Notes: generated by a model not told the origin, from the sequence alone. DNA of 64,000 nt from Bombella intestini (GCF_002003665.1 NZ_JATM01000006.1:1-64000); one strand, 5' to 3'. Counted from the first letter of the stretch, positions 33,861-44,173 are shown. Translations and numbers: made by a program.

Positions 33861-35036
33861 ATGCCCATGATCCGCCCAAAATTGGCTGTCTGCCTGTCCC
33901 GAACGGTATTTTATGGCGGCGTGTCTTTGCTGGGCATGAGTGTTCTGGCGGGATGCCAGAAAAAAGCTCCGCCCGCCCCGCCGCCGCAGTCCGTAGCGGT
34001 TGTGACCCTCCATGCGCAGAGTGTCCCGCTGGAAACATCCCTTCCGGGGCGGACGGATGCCTACGAGCAAGCACAGATACGCCCGCAGGTCAGCGGGGTT
34101 CTGGTCGCTCGTATGTTTGAGGAAGGCAAGGACGTTCAGGCCGGGCAGCCTCTTTATCAGATTTATATCGCACCATTTCAGGCCGCCTATGATCAGGCTC
34201 GTGGTCGGCTGATGGAAGCGCAGGCTAGTGCTATTCGTGCCCATGCTCAGCTAAAGCGGTATAAGGCATTGGTCGGGCCGAGGGCGATTAGCCGTCAGGA
34301 TTATGATAATGCTCTGGCCACATCCCGGCAGGCGGATGCTGAGGTAGTGCAGGCGCAGGCCGCTGTAGAAACGGCTGCGGTCAATCTCAATTATACTCAT
34401 GTTCAGTCGCCGATTGATGGGCGTATCGGTAGAACGCTTTATACGGCGGGGACGCTGGTGACGGCCAACCAGAGCACGCCTATTGCGGTGGTTACACGGC
34501 TGGACCCGATTTATGTGGATGTTAATCTGGCCGCTGAAGATATGATCCGCCTGCGGCGTGAACTGGCATCCGGCCAGTTGGAACGTAAAGGCAACGAAGC
34601 GGCTGTAACGTTGGAGCTGCCTGATGGGTCTAGTTACGGTCAGACAGGCCAACTGAAACTTTCCGAAGTTACGGTCGATCCCGGTACAGGGACGCTGGTG
34701 ATGCGGGCTGTCATGCCCAACCCGGATAAGCTGCTTCTGCCGGGTATGTTTGTTCATGCACACATCAAGGAAGGAAGTGACCCAAATGCGCTGCTGCTTC
34801 CTCAAATTGGCGTGCAGCGGACCCCTAAGGGTGAACCATACGTTATGGTGGTTGATGAGCAGAACCATGTCCATATGCGGCTGGTTTCGCTGGGGCAGAC
34901 GGTTGGTTCTAACTGGATGGCCACCAAAGGGGTGAAAGCCGGGGAGAGGGTGATTGTAGAGGGGTTGCAGAAGGTCAGGCCGGAAGCGTTGGTCAAGCCC
35001 TATGAGGCCAATTTGGCCGAGATGGGGTTGGAGTAA
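33861..35036 (+). CDS. RND efflux periplasmic adaptor lipoprotein (AcrA/MexA type)
   Basis: A membrane-fusion protein linking the RND pump to the outer-membrane channel. The 391 residues carry a signal peptide with lipobox (VLAGC near residue 31), a lipoyl-like half-motif (AQIRPQVSGVLVARMFEEGKDVQAGQPLYQI near 70-100), a coiled-coil hairpin (about 105-175), VNLNYTHVQSPIDGRIGR and beta-barrel segments. The ATG at 33861 or the one two codons later may be used; neither has a strong ribosome-binding site. It is the first gene of the pump operon, 6 nt before the permease gene. Confidence 0.92.
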   Translation: MPMIRPKLAVCLSRTVFYGGVSLLGMSVLAGCQKKAPPAPPPQSVAVVTLHAQSVPLETSLPGRTDAYEQAQIRPQVSGVLVARMFEEGKDVQAGQPLYQIYIAPFQAAYDQARGRLMEAQASAIRAHAQLKRYKALVGPRAISRQDYDNALATSRQADAEVVQAQAAVETAAVNLNYTHVQSPIDGRIGRTLYTAGTLVTANQSTPIAVVTRLDPIYVDVNLAAEDMIRLRRELASGQLERKGNEAAVTLELPDGSSYGQTGQLKLSEVTVDPGTGTLVMRAVMPNPDKLLLPGMFVHAHIKEGSDPNALLLPQIGVQRTPKGEPYVMVVDEQNHVHMRLVSLGQTVGSNWMATKGVKAGERVIVEGLQKVRPEALVKPYEANLAEMGLE

Positions 35037-35042
35037 CAGCGG

Positions 35043-38000
35043 ATGTCACTTTCACGTTTCTTTATTGACCGCCCCATTTTTGCTTGGGTGGTCGGGCTAA
35101 TCATCATGCTTGTGGGTGGCGTGTCCATCACTCGCATGCCTATTGCCCAATATCCGACTATCGCCCCGCCGCAGATCGCCGTTGCCGTGGATGACCCCGG
35201 TGCTTCGGCAGATACGGTCAATAATACGGTGGTACGGCCTATCCTTCAGCAGATGTCCGGGTTGGATCATCTGGAATATCTGTCTGCCCAGTCTTATGGC
35301 AGCGGTCATATGGAAATTGACCTGACCTTTGAGCAGGGAACAAACCCCGATATTGCTCAGGTGCAGGTGCAAAACAAGTTGCAGCTTGCCCAGCCGCGTT
35401 TGCCGCCAGAAGTAGTCAGCCAAGGGCTGAGTGTCACCAAGGCCGCTAAGAACTTCATGCTTGTTATTGGCTTCATCTCCACAGATGGCAGCATGAACGG
35501 GAAGGATATTTCCGATTATGTAGCGTCCAACGTGATGGACCCGCTCTCCCGTATTTCTGGTGTGGGGGATCACACGCTCTTCGGGTCTGAATATGCCATG
35601 CGTATTTGGATGGACCCGGACAAGCTATACAAATATGGCCTGACCGTAGGGGACGTGCAGAGTGCCATCCAGAGCCAGAACATTCAGGTTGCATCTGGTG
35701 AGTTGGGCGGTCTGCCTGCCCGTAAGGGGATTGGTTTTGATGCAAACATCATCGGGCCTGTTCGTCTGACAGAGCCAGAACAGTTCAACAGTATGCTGCT
35801 GAAGGTCCAGCAGGATGGCAGTCAGGTCCGCATGAAGGATATCGGGCATGTAGAGTTGGGCGCACAGAGCTACAATTTTACATCCCGCTATAACAACCAG
35901 CCTGCCACGGCCATGGCGTTGAAGCTGGCCCCCGGGGCTAACCAGATGGTGACGGAAGCGGCTGTGCGGGCCAAGATTGCCCAGTTGTCTCAGTTCTTCC
36001 CCAAGGGGCTGAAGGTTGTTTATCCGTTGGATACGGAACCTTTCATTACCCATTCCATTGAGGAAGTGATTGAGACGTTGCTGGAGGCCATTGCATTGGT
36101 CTTCATCGTAATGCTCGTATTCCTCCAGAACTTCCGGGCTACGCTGATTCCAACCATTGCCGTGCCGGTGGTGCTGTTGGGGACGTTCGGTATCCTGTCA
36201 GTGTTGGGTTACAGCATCAATACGTTGACCATGTTGGCGATGGTGTTGGCCGTGGGGCTGCTGGTGGATGATGCCATCGTGGTGGTGGAAAATGTCGAGC
36301 GTGTGATGAGCGAGAAAAAGCTCTCACCACGGGCGGCAGCACGGGAATCTATGGATGAGATTTCCGGTGCGTTGGTGGGTATCGTGCTGGTTCTTAGTGC
36401 GGTCTTCCTGCCGATGGCCGCTTTTAGCGGGTCCACCGGGGTGATCTATCGCCAGTTTTCTATCACGGTGGTGGCGGCCATGTGGCTTTCCGTTTTGGTT
36501 GCTATGGTCATGACACCGGCCCTTTGTGCCACCATGCTCAAGCCGACCCAGCATGAGGTCCATTTCCGTCCGGCTGTCTGGTTCAACCGTCAGTTTGAAC
36601 GGCTGACGAACCGCTATATCGGCGGGGTACGGCACATGCTGCGCTTGCGTGTTCTGGCGATGGTCATTTTTGCTGGCCTGACAGTTCTGGTTGGTTTCTT
36701 GTTCATGAAGGTACCAACCGGCTTCCTGCCAGATGAGGATCAGGCTCTCATTTTCGGGCAGATCAGTATGCCCGCCGGGGCTACAGATGCGCAGACAGGG
36801 GCTGTTAACCGCCGGGTTACGGACTATGTGCTGAAGACGTATGGCAGGGATGTTGAATCCGTCTTTACCATGAACGGCTTTAGTTTTGCCGGGCAGGGGC
36901 AGAATGCCGGTGCGTTCTTCATCCGTCTCAAGCCGTGGGATGAGCGGCCGGGGTACGAACATTCCAGCATGGCCATTGCCAACAAGATCATGAAGCATTT
37001 CTGGGGGGACCCTGCGGCGCAGATTTACGCACTGAACCCTCCCGCTGTGATGGAGCTTGGCAATGCCACGGGGTTTGATCTGGAGCTAGAAGATAACGGC
37101 CATATCGGTCATCAGGCCTTCCTTGCTGCCCGTAATAAGCTTCTTGCTGCGGCATCCAAAAATCCACTTCTTTCTGCTGTGCGCCCGATGGGGCTGGAGG
37201 ATGCTCCGCAATTCGTGTTGGACCTCAATCGTGAGAAAGCCAATGCACAGGGCATTAGCAATGCGGATCTCAATACGACCATTCAGGGGGCATTTGGGTC
37301 GATTTATGTTAACCAGTTCACCCGGAATGACCGTGTGAAACAGGTTTATATTCAAGGTGAACCTTTCTCTCGCATGACACCAGAGGACCTGAACCGTTGG
37401 TATGTCCGCAATAATGTAGGGGACATGGTGCCCTTTACAGCCTTTGCTTCAGGGCACTGGGTTGTTGGCCCGCAGAAGGTGGAAAACTATAACGGCCTGA
37501 ATTCTTATGAGATTCAGGGTGTGCCTGCTGTGGGTGTCAGCTCTGGTAGGGCGGTGGAGGAGATTGAGAAGATCATCAAGACTCTTCCGCCGGGTGTTGG
37601 GCATGAATGGACAGGTCTGACCTTCGAGCAGCTAGCTTCTGGCAATGCTACGGGGCCGCTTTATGCGCTGGCTGTTATCGTGATCCTGCTGTGCTTGGCG
37701 GCCCTTTATGAGAGCTGGGCTATTCCGTTTGCTGTGTTGCTCGTGCTGCCGCTGGGCGTGCTTGGGGCCATTGGCTCGACACTCTGGCGTGGGTTGAGCA
37801 ACGATGTGTATTTTCAGGTCGGGTTGCTGACAACGGTCGGCTTGGCTGTGAAAAATGCCATCCTGATCGTGGAATTTGCCAAATTCTTTTACGATCAGGG
37901 CGACACATTGGAGGATGCCGTGCTGAAGGCCGGGCGGGAGCGTCTACGCCCTATTCTGATGACCTCCATTGCCTTTGTCTGTGGTGTGTTCCCGTTGGCG

Positions 38001-38186
38001 ATTGCAACAGGTGCGGGGGCGGCTTCTCGTGTGGCTATCGGTACCTGCGTAGTGGGTGGGATGGTTACGGCTACCGTGCTGGCCGTTTATTTTGTGCCGC
38101 TGTTCTTTGTGGTTGTGCTGCGTCTCTTCAAGGTCAAGCGACTTTCGGAACGGCACGAGGCAGAGCAGGAAGGAGACCACGCATGA
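35043..38186 (+). CDS. RND multidrug efflux permease (AcrB/MexB, HAE1 type)
   Basis: A proton-driven trimeric inner-membrane drug exporter of 1047 residues, full length for the family. The N-terminus MSLSRFFIDRPIFAWVVGLIIMLVGG, the GQ-loop region, the VGLLVDDAIVVVENVERVM segment in TM4 with its two proton-relay aspartates near residues 405-415, and TVGLAVKNAILIVEFAKFF in TM10 with its lysine are all intact. It is followed by the outer-membrane factor with a 4-nt overlap. Substrate range cannot be told from sequence. Confidence 0.95.
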   Translation: MSLSRFFIDRPIFAWVVGLIIMLVGGVSITRMPIAQYPTIAPPQIAVAVDDPGASADTVNNTVVRPILQQMSGLDHLEYLSAQSYGSGHMEIDLTFEQGTNPDIAQVQVQNKLQLAQPRLPPEVVSQGLSVTKAAKNFMLVIGFISTDGSMNGKDISDYVASNVMDPLSRISGVGDHTLFGSEYAMRIWMDPDKLYKYGLTVGDVQSAIQSQNIQVASGELGGLPARKGIGFDANIIGPVRLTEPEQFNSMLLKVQQDGSQVRMKDIGHVELGAQSYNFTSRYNNQPATAMALKLAPGANQMVTEAAVRAKIAQLSQFFPKGLKVVYPLDTEPFITHSIEEVIETLLEAIALVFIVMLVFLQNFRATLIPTIAVPVVLLGTFGILSVLGYSINTLTMLAMVLAVGLLVDDAIVVVENVERVMSEKKLSPRAAARESMDEISGALVGIVLVLSAVFLPMAAFSGSTGVIYRQFSITVVAAMWLSVLVAMVMTPALCATMLKPTQHEVHFRPAVWFNRQFERLTNRYIGGVRHMLRLRVLAMVIFAGLTVLVGFLFMKVPTGFLPDEDQALIFGQISMPAGATDAQTGAVNRRVTDYVLKTYGRDVESVFTMNGFSFAGQGQNAGAFFIRLKPWDERPGYEHSSMAIANKIMKHFWGDPAAQIYALNPPAVMELGNATGFDLELEDNGHIGHQAFLAARNKLLAAASKNPLLSAVRPMGLEDAPQFVLDLNREKANAQGISNADLNTTIQGAFGSIYVNQFTRNDRVKQVYIQGEPFSRMTPEDLNRWYVRNNVGDMVPFTAFASGHWVVGPQKVENYNGLNSYEIQGVPAVGVSSGRAVEEIEKIIKTLPPGVGHEWTGLTFEQLASGNATGPLYALAVIVILLCLAALYESWAIPFAVLLVLPLGVLGAIGSTLWRGLSNDVYFQVGLLTTVGLAVKNAILIVEFAKFFYDQGDTLEDAVLKAGRERLRPILMTSIAFVCGVFPLAIATGAGAASRVAIGTCVVGGMVTATVLAVYFVPLFFVVVLRLFKVKRLSERHEAEQEGDHA

Positions 38187-39676
38187 GCATGAAGCAGCAT
38201 AGCAGGAGCAGGGCTGTCCTTGCGGGGGTGATGGGGCTTGGCAGCTTACTTCTGTCCTCTTGTAATTTAGCACCTAAATATCATCGGCCAGACCCGGCCG
38301 TCTCAAAGGCGTATCCGGCTGATGCCGAGATTAAACCGGGCCAGCCGGTTCATCAGCAGGTGTCCGATCTTGGTTGGGAAGATTTCTTTACGGACCCACG
38401 GCTGAAGGCTCTCATCGGCCTATCTCTTGCCAATAACCGGGACCTTGCCGCCCAGATGGCCGCTGTGGCTGCTGAACGGGGGCAGTATCAGGTGCAGAAT
38501 GCGGCTCTGTTCCCGACTATCTCGGCTGGAGGAGGGGCCCAATATGCGGGGCCTTCCGATACTGCGGGGTTCTCCTTTGCGCCGGGAGCGGGTGAATCCG
38601 TATCTACGTTGCGTTTTTATCAGACCTCCATTGGGTTTTCATCTTACGAGATCGACCTCTGGGGCCGTATCCGCAACATGAGTCAGGCCCAGAAGCAACA
38701 AACATTGGGCACGGCAGAGAATCTACGGAATCTGTGGATCACGACCGTGTCGCAGGTGGCGAGCACCTATATTCAGTGGTTGGCGGACCGGCGTTTGCTG
38801 GACCTCGCCCATCATACGGCCCGCACGAGGGCGGATACATGGCGTCTCAATAAGCTGGAATATGATCATGACGAGCTGGATGCTCTGACGTTGGCACAGA
38901 GTGCGGCGGAACTTGAGCAGGCTCGTTCGGATGAGGAAAAGGAAACACGGGCCGTAGCGGATGACGAACATGCGTTGCAGCTGCTTGTCGGCGTCCCACT
39001 ACCTGCGGATTTGCCGCCTCCCTTGCCTATGGGGCGGCAGACGATGATTGCCGACCTGCCGGCTGGTTTACCGTCTGATCTGCTGCAACAGCGGCCTGAC
39101 ATCATGGCGGCTGAGCATAGCTTGCTCGGGGCTCATGCCTCTGTGGGGGCGGCACGGGCGGCGTTTTATCCCCGTGTGACGCTGACAGCGAGTGAAGGGA
39201 CCAGCTCCCTGCAGTTCCGCCGCCTGTTCACTCGTTTGGCAGAGACATGGGGTGTGTCCCCCAATATCAGTATTCCGCTACTGACATGGGGTGTTAACGA
39301 AGGGAACCTGCGGACTTCTAAGGCGAAGCTGCGTCAGAGCGTTGCGGAATATCAGAAGGCTATTCAGTCGGCTTTCCGGGAGGTTTCCGATGCTTTGACC
39401 GCTCGGGAAACTTATCGCAGGCAAGATGGTCATATGATCGTGTTGGAGACACAGGCTCAGCGGGCTTACGATCTCGCCCGTATGCGCTATCATGCTGGAA
39501 TTGATAGTTATCTGACCACATTGGTGCAGGAACGTCAGCTTTATCAGGCCCAGCAGACTCGTATCATGGTCGAGGCGGCACGGTTCCAGAACATGGTGAC
39601 CCTGTATCGTGCACTCGGTGGTGGCTGGAGCCGGAAAAGCCGGGGTGTAACCGACACGTCCCCTGGCCATTTATAA
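38183..39676 (+). CDS. Outer-membrane efflux channel lipoprotein (NodT/OprM type)
   Basis: A TolC-like trimeric channel of 497 residues that completes the tripartite pump. The signal peptide ends in a lipobox (LLSSC near residue 28), followed by NLAPKYHRPDP, the typical NodT-family mature start. Two outer-membrane-efflux-protein repeats follow, with long coiled-coil helices (SAAELEQARSDEEKETRAVADDEHALQLLVGVPLP) and QQRPDIMAAEHSLLGAHASVGAARAAFYPRVTL. It might also serve the type I exporter at 12.9 kb, which lacks its own channel, but this is inference. Confidence 0.93.
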   Translation: MSMKQHSRSRAVLAGVMGLGSLLLSSCNLAPKYHRPDPAVSKAYPADAEIKPGQPVHQQVSDLGWEDFFTDPRLKALIGLSLANNRDLAAQMAAVAAERGQYQVQNAALFPTISAGGGAQYAGPSDTAGFSFAPGAGESVSTLRFYQTSIGFSSYEIDLWGRIRNMSQAQKQQTLGTAENLRNLWITTVSQVASTYIQWLADRRLLDLAHHTARTRADTWRLNKLEYDHDELDALTLAQSAAELEQARSDEEKETRAVADDEHALQLLVGVPLPADLPPPLPMGRQTMIADLPAGLPSDLLQQRPDIMAAEHSLLGAHASVGAARAAFYPRVTLTASEGTSSLQFRRLFTRLAETWGVSPNISIPLLTWGVNEGNLRTSKAKLRQSVAEYQKAIQSAFREVSDALTARETYRRQDGHMIVLETQAQRAYDLARMRYHAGIDSYLTTLVQERQLYQAQQTRIMVEAARFQNMVTLYRALGGGWSRKSRGVTDTSPGHL

Positions 39677-39702
39677 GAGGTCGTGTCGAAGGGAGAGGGC
39701 AT

Positions 39703-40056
39703 ATGCGTTTTGTGAAACAGGCCGGTCTGCTGGCGGGAGCTGGCATGGTGCTGGTGGGTGTGGTCGGACTAGCCCCGGCGCAGGCTGATGACATTAATAC
39801 CATCGTTAGGAAGCCCATGCCCCGCTCCAGCCTGCCCCGTGTTCATGCTGATTACAGCATGTTTCATTTCGTGCCACGGGGTGATGAAGTGACCGTGCAG
39901 CCCGAGCGTGACCGCCTTCTTTTTCGCAAGAAAAGCGGTCAGCCAGATGGCTATGCGGAACGTCGTGGGGCGGCTATTGTTTATTATGATGCCAGCGGTA
40001 AGCCTATTCGCATTCAGCATCTGACCCCGGAAGAGCTGGACCGGATGAATCAGTAA
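39703..40056 (+). CDS. Small secreted protein of unknown function
   Basis: No family recognised. The 117-residue protein has a clear signal peptide (hydrophobic 8-25, likely cleavage after PAQADD) and a short mature domain with basic and acidic patches ending in a YYDASGKPIRIQHLTPEELDRMNQ-type tail. It lies 26 nt after the outer-membrane channel gene with a GGGAG site, so it is probably the fourth gene of the efflux operon. It converges with the thiamine operon. Confidence 0.75.
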   Translation: MRFVKQAGLLAGAGMVLVGVVGLAPAQADDINTIVRKPMPRSSLPRVHADYSMFHFVPRGDEVTVQPERDRLLFRKKSGQPDGYAERRGAAIVYYDASGKPIRIQHLTPEELDRMNQ

Positions 40057-40081
40057 GGAGATAGCGGCCCCTTGTTGGGCG

Positions 40082-40654
40082 TTAGCGTTTCCACTTCCAG
40101 TAGCCGTAAAGGCCGAGGCCGGTATAGCCTGCATACAGCAGGGCCGTAATGGTGAGTGAGCGGTTGAGGAACAGGCCCGTATAAATCACATCAATGGCGG
40201 ACCAGAGCAGCCAGCTTTCCCGGTGACGGCGGGCCGTCCAGAGCTGGGCGAGCAGGCTGGCCCCGCTTAGCCCACCATCTAGCAGAGGGGTTGGGTCATC
40301 ACTCCAGCGTTTCAGGGTTAAAATCCAGAGGATGGAGAGAAGCAGGAAGAAACCTGTTTCCAGTACGGCCCGACTGAGGGGAAGAGGCCGGGCCGGAAGA
40401 GTGTCTGCCGGGATGGTGGGGAGGTGCCCCGTCCCGTTGATGCGTTTTTTCCGTTCCCTAGCCCATAAGGCCCAGCCATAGAGGATGGCGATGCTGAATA
40501 CTCCTTGCAGCACCGTATCCGCATAGAGATGGGCCTGAAAGAATACTGTGCCATAAAACAGCGTTGCCAGCAGGGAAATGGGCCAACCGATCATGCGGCG
40601 TTGTGCTGTTAGCCAGACGCCAGAGGCACTGAGAAGGGCGGCGATCAGTTCCAT
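40082..40654 (-). CDS. pnuT: PnuC-family vitamin transporter, probably thiamine-specific (PnuT)
   Basis: A 190-residue membrane protein of the PnuC family, small facilitators that take up vitamins which are then trapped by phosphorylation. Hydrophobic helices and the family signature LSASGVWLTAQRRMIGWPISLLATLFYGTVFFQAHLYAD near the N-terminus, and WLLWSAIDVIYTGLFLNRSL near the C-terminus, are present. PnuC takes nicotinamide riboside, but here the gene ends an operon headed by a TPP riboswitch, so thiamine or a thiamine precursor is the likely substrate. It starts 4 nt after the kinase gene. Confidence 0.82.
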   Translation of the reverse strand: MELIAALLSASGVWLTAQRRMIGWPISLLATLFYGTVFFQAHLYADTVLQGVFSIAILYGWALWARERKKRINGTGHLPTIPADTLPARPLPLSRAVLETGFFLLLSILWILTLKRWSDDPTPLLDGGLSGASLLAQLWTARRHRESWLLWSAIDVIYTGLFLNRSLTITALLYAGYTGLGLYGYWKWKR

Positions 40655-40658
40655 GAGG

Positions 40659-41783
40659 TCAGCTTTCTTTCAGCAAGGTGAGTAGAGCCTGTCCTCTGGC
40701 GGTATGGAACCATTGGGCATGACCAATGAGATAGTCCCGCCGGGAAACTTCAGCAGCCTCTTTATTGCCCAGGACATCGCTGTAATAGGCGATCTCCGAG
40801 AGGGCGAAGGTAACATGGCAGAGTGGTAGCCAGCAGGCGGTGAGGTGCTTTTCAGCGGTGCTGCGGGGCCGCTGGGCATCATAAGCATGTATGAAGGCCA
40901 GAAGCTGCTCCTCATGCACCGCTGGGGTGCCGTCTGGGTCCAGCCAGTTGATGAAGCTGCGTTCTATGGCGACAGCGAGGTCAAAGGCGGCACTGGTCTG
41001 GTCACACATACCAAAATCAAACGCACGGGCAGCCGTGATGTCTTGTCCTTCTATGCGCCAGAGTAGGTTGGCACCGTGCCAGTCTCCATGTCCCCAGAGT
41101 GGATGATCATCTGGAAGTAGAGGATGCAGGGCCTCATGAAAGGGGGTCAGTAAAGGTAGGATATCCCGTTGTAGTGAGGCAGGTGTGTAGAAGGCGGCTA
41201 GTCCGCTCTGTTCTGCGGCCCACGGGATCAGACTGTCGGCTAGCTTATCACCCAGCAGGGGATGTCGTGCTGAGATGAGTGGAGGATTGTGGCGTGGCGG
41301 TGCTTGATAGGCCTCACTAGCTTGATGCAACTGCGCTAGAAGCGTGCCGCTGGACGCCGCTTGGTGCGTGCTGTGATAAGGCCGCCAAGAATCCAGCCCT
41401 CGATAGGCGTCTTGCTCGGTAAAGAGGGGGAAGGCCTCGTAAGTATAATCAGGTGTGGCGAGAGCTGTCTGTCCATCCAACATGGGTAGAGGGGCAGAGA
41501 CGGGCAGGCCCTGCCTAGCCAGATGGCGAGTGAAGCGGTGTTCTTCTGTCAGTGTATTTGCAGAGCGCAGGGCCTGCCCGTGTCGTTTGAGAAACAACCG
41601 TCCGCCATCGTCCAGTGCTATGATGGCCGAGGAAGAGAAAGGACGGCGGCTGTGCCAGAGCAGCGGATTACGGTCCGGCTGGACGCCCCAGCGTGGCAGA
41701 AGTGTGGTTATGTCTTTGTCTGTCAAATAGGGCCAGACGCAGCCATTATAACCACTCTCCAGACCAAGGGGGCGTGCCGACAT
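40659..41783 (-). CDS. APH-fold phosphotransferase, probable thiamine (vitamer) kinase
   Basis: A 374-residue protein with the aminoglycoside phosphotransferase/choline kinase fold. The catalytic loop HGDWHGANL (232-240) and the metal-binding DFG (256-258) are intact; an LFLKRHG lysine near residue 66 fits the ATP-binding lobe. It sits between a TonB receptor (2-nt gap) and a PnuC-type permease (4-nt gap) in a unit led by a TPP riboswitch. Such an enzyme would trap imported thiamine, or hydroxyethylthiazole-type precursors, by phosphorylation. Homology alone would only say phosphotransferase; the substrate is inferred from context. Confidence 0.78.
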   Translation of the reverse strand: MSARPLGLESGYNGCVWPYLTDKDITTLLPRWGVQPDRNPLLWHSRRPFSSSAIIALDDGGRLFLKRHGQALRSANTLTEEHRFTRHLARQGLPVSAPLPMLDGQTALATPDYTYEAFPLFTEQDAYRGLDSWRPYHSTHQAASSGTLLAQLHQASEAYQAPPRHNPPLISARHPLLGDKLADSLIPWAAEQSGLAAFYTPASLQRDILPLLTPFHEALHPLLPDDHPLWGHGDWHGANLLWRIEGQDITAARAFDFGMCDQTSAAFDLAVAIERSFINWLDPDGTPAVHEEQLLAFIHAYDAQRPRSTAEKHLTACWLPLCHVTFALSEIAYYSDVLGNKEAAEVSRRDYLIGHAQWFHTARGQALLTLLKES

Positions 41784-41785
41784 AC

Positions 41786-44173
41786 TTAGAATCCAGCTGT
41801 CAGGCTAGCGAGGGCGGCGAAGGGGGCACCGATATAATAACCCGGTGCTGATCCGCTAATTCGTGTGCCATGTAGCCCGGTAGTGTCATGTGCGTTCAGA
41901 GCGGTGGAGTTGACGCCAGAGAGATAACGCTGATTGCTGATGTTGCTCAGGTTCAGTCGTAATGTGGGTTGATGAAGGAAGCCCACATTGTTGAAGCGGT
42001 AACCAAGGCTTAGATCGGCCGTCATAATGGAAGGGATACGCTCGTCATTCATGAAGGTAGAATATTGGTGGCTCATGTAATGCATGGTGATCATGCTGAA
42101 GAAGTGTCCATCATCATAGCGTAATCCGGCTCCAACCTGAAAATGGGGGCTACGGATCGCCGTCTTACCTGCTGTTGGTAAGATGTCCCCTCCGGTGGCG
42201 ATATTATTATCAATACTCGTATGGAGATACTCGAAGGACGCATAGGGGCTAATATGATGCCAGGGCCGTGTACCCAGCTCCACATCCACGCCACGGGAGG
42301 TCTGTTTCCCAGCATTGATGGTTGTGATGATGTTGGGGTTGTTCGCTTCGCCTGTTTGTATCTGCCGGTTGCGGAAATTATAGTTGAAGAAGGTCAGGCT
42401 TGCTGTCAGCCAATCCCCCGTGCGGCGGTATCCGAATTCCTCGGCGACTGAATATTCATTCTTCAGGTGGTTGGTCCCGGCCTGACTGATGGCGCCATTG
42501 GCTGCTCCATTCGCATCTACACCAGCATAGCTGTTATAATAGGCAGAGACAGCCGGTGCCCGAAAATTGGTGTTCACATTGAGGAAGATTTGATCCTGTT
42601 TTGTGATGTTCCAGCGTAGGCCGAAGCGGGGGAGGGGTTCTTGCCGGTTGCTGGTAACGTTGCGCTGCGAGCCGGGTACATCGTTCGTTCCCCAGCGGTG
42701 CAGCATGACTTCCTTAAAGCCAATATCCATAGCTAACCTGTCATCCATTAAGGAGATATGGTCGCCAATGTAGAGGGCATTGGCCTGCGACATGGTGTGA
42801 AACGCCCCGGCCAGATAAGGGTTGCCATCTGACATGAGGATGCGGTTGCGTCTTTTGTCGGCCCAGATGTTGGTAGCAGAGCCATCATCACCCACGCTCG
42901 TGAAGGGCTGACGCTCATTATCATCGGAGTAGTCGTACCAGTAGCCCATGACGAAATCATTCCATTTGTAATGGGCATGGAAGGCCATGTTCACACCGGC
43001 CCGATAACTGCGCTGGGTGTAATCAGCCCGGACGGTCTGGCCGTCTTTAACGGGTAGGGAGGCTACGGGTTGGGAGCCGTAATAATTCCCCGTGCTGGAG
43101 AGCGTGGAACCATAGGGGAAGTTGCCGTAGGCACTCTGGGCATAAGGGGTGATGTCGAAGGAAAAACGCTGGTTGAAGCGCAAATGCACCGGTGCGCCGA
43201 CATAGAGCGTTTCTTCTGGGTCGCGGGCAAGACGCCAGTAGTTGGTGCTGTTTTCACCGGGCTGGAAATGCTGGGTTAGCTTGCCGCTATGGGTGCCGTA
43301 GGTTTTCCAGTCCGCAAGGGAGGTAAAGGGGTAATAGCTGGTATCGGCTTTGTTCCATGACCCCAGAAGGCTGGCATGGCTTCCTTGTCCCCATTCTTTG
43401 AGAAGCCTGAAGTCGATGTGCTGACGGGTGTCGTACCCTCCGCTGCGCCAGTTGTCCGCATGAGTGTTGGAATAGGAGACAAACCCTCTTACACCGCTAT
43501 GGCCTATTTCACCTGTTTCCAGCCGGATGAAGCCACGCCTTGTATTGAAGGCCCCATAAGAGAAGGAGGCAAAGCCGCCGGGCTTTAGGGCGGGGTCAAG
43601 AAAGGAGAGTTTCATCAGCCCGCCTGCGGCGTTGAGGACGGGGCTGTCCAAATCGGCTGATCCCTGCTGGAGGCCGATCTTGCTGTAATTTTCTGTATCG
43701 GCAAACTGGTTGGGGTAGCCATTGTAGGCGGCAATGTCGTTAAGGGGCATTCCCTCCAGCACATAGCCCAGCGCATCGCCATTTAGGCCACGCACGCTGA
43801 TGTTGGTGTTAGGCGAAATTCCGAACGGGTCGGATGTCATGACATTAGCACCCGGCAGGATGGAGACGAGCTGAAAGGCCGAGGCCATAGGGGCCTGAAT
43901 GTCCATGTAGCTGCGGCCCACCTCACTGATGGACTGCGTACCATGCTGGGGGCGGATCAGCCCGCCGCCACGTTGGACAACCTCCGGGGTGGCACGGGTG
44001 GTGATGTATTCCACCTGTTTGGCCTGCATGGCGTGGGGTGCCTGATGTTCGGCAGGGTGGTGGGGCGTGGCGGATTTGTGGGCCTGCTTCTCGGAGGTTG
44101 CAAGTGCCCAGCCGGGGCTACAAAGAAGCAGAAAGAAAGGAGCTGTTTTTCTACCGGAGAAAAATGAACGCAT
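41786..44173 (-). CDS. TonB-dependent outer-membrane receptor, probably for thiamine vitamers
   Basis: The 795 residues comprise a signal peptide (about 1-25), a plug domain (about 75-200, with ISPNTNISVRGLNGDALGYVLEGMPLND) and a 22-strand barrel ending in a C-terminal phenylalanine (AALASLTAGF), as required for outer-membrane insertion. The barrel sequence is of the siderophore/vitamin-receptor type. Its leader holds a TPP riboswitch, and the two genes downstream look like a permease and a kinase, so the ligand is most likely thiamine or a related compound rather than iron. Confidence 0.88.
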   Translation of the reverse strand: MRSFFSGRKTAPFFLLLCSPGWALATSEKQAHKSATPHHPAEHQAPHAMQAKQVEYITTRATPEVVQRGGGLIRPQHGTQSISEVGRSYMDIQAPMASAFQLVSILPGANVMTSDPFGISPNTNISVRGLNGDALGYVLEGMPLNDIAAYNGYPNQFADTENYSKIGLQQGSADLDSPVLNAAGGLMKLSFLDPALKPGGFASFSYGAFNTRRGFIRLETGEIGHSGVRGFVSYSNTHADNWRSGGYDTRQHIDFRLLKEWGQGSHASLLGSWNKADTSYYPFTSLADWKTYGTHSGKLTQHFQPGENSTNYWRLARDPEETLYVGAPVHLRFNQRFSFDITPYAQSAYGNFPYGSTLSSTGNYYGSQPVASLPVKDGQTVRADYTQRSYRAGVNMAFHAHYKWNDFVMGYWYDYSDDNERQPFTSVGDDGSATNIWADKRRNRILMSDGNPYLAGAFHTMSQANALYIGDHISLMDDRLAMDIGFKEVMLHRWGTNDVPGSQRNVTSNRQEPLPRFGLRWNITKQDQIFLNVNTNFRAPAVSAYYNSYAGVDANGAANGAISQAGTNHLKNEYSVAEEFGYRRTGDWLTASLTFFNYNFRNRQIQTGEANNPNIITTINAGKQTSRGVDVELGTRPWHHISPYASFEYLHTSIDNNIATGGDILPTAGKTAIRSPHFQVGAGLRYDDGHFFSMITMHYMSHQYSTFMNDERIPSIMTADLSLGYRFNNVGFLHQPTLRLNLSNISNQRYLSGVNSTALNAHDTTGLHGTRISGSAPGYYIGAPFAALASLTAGF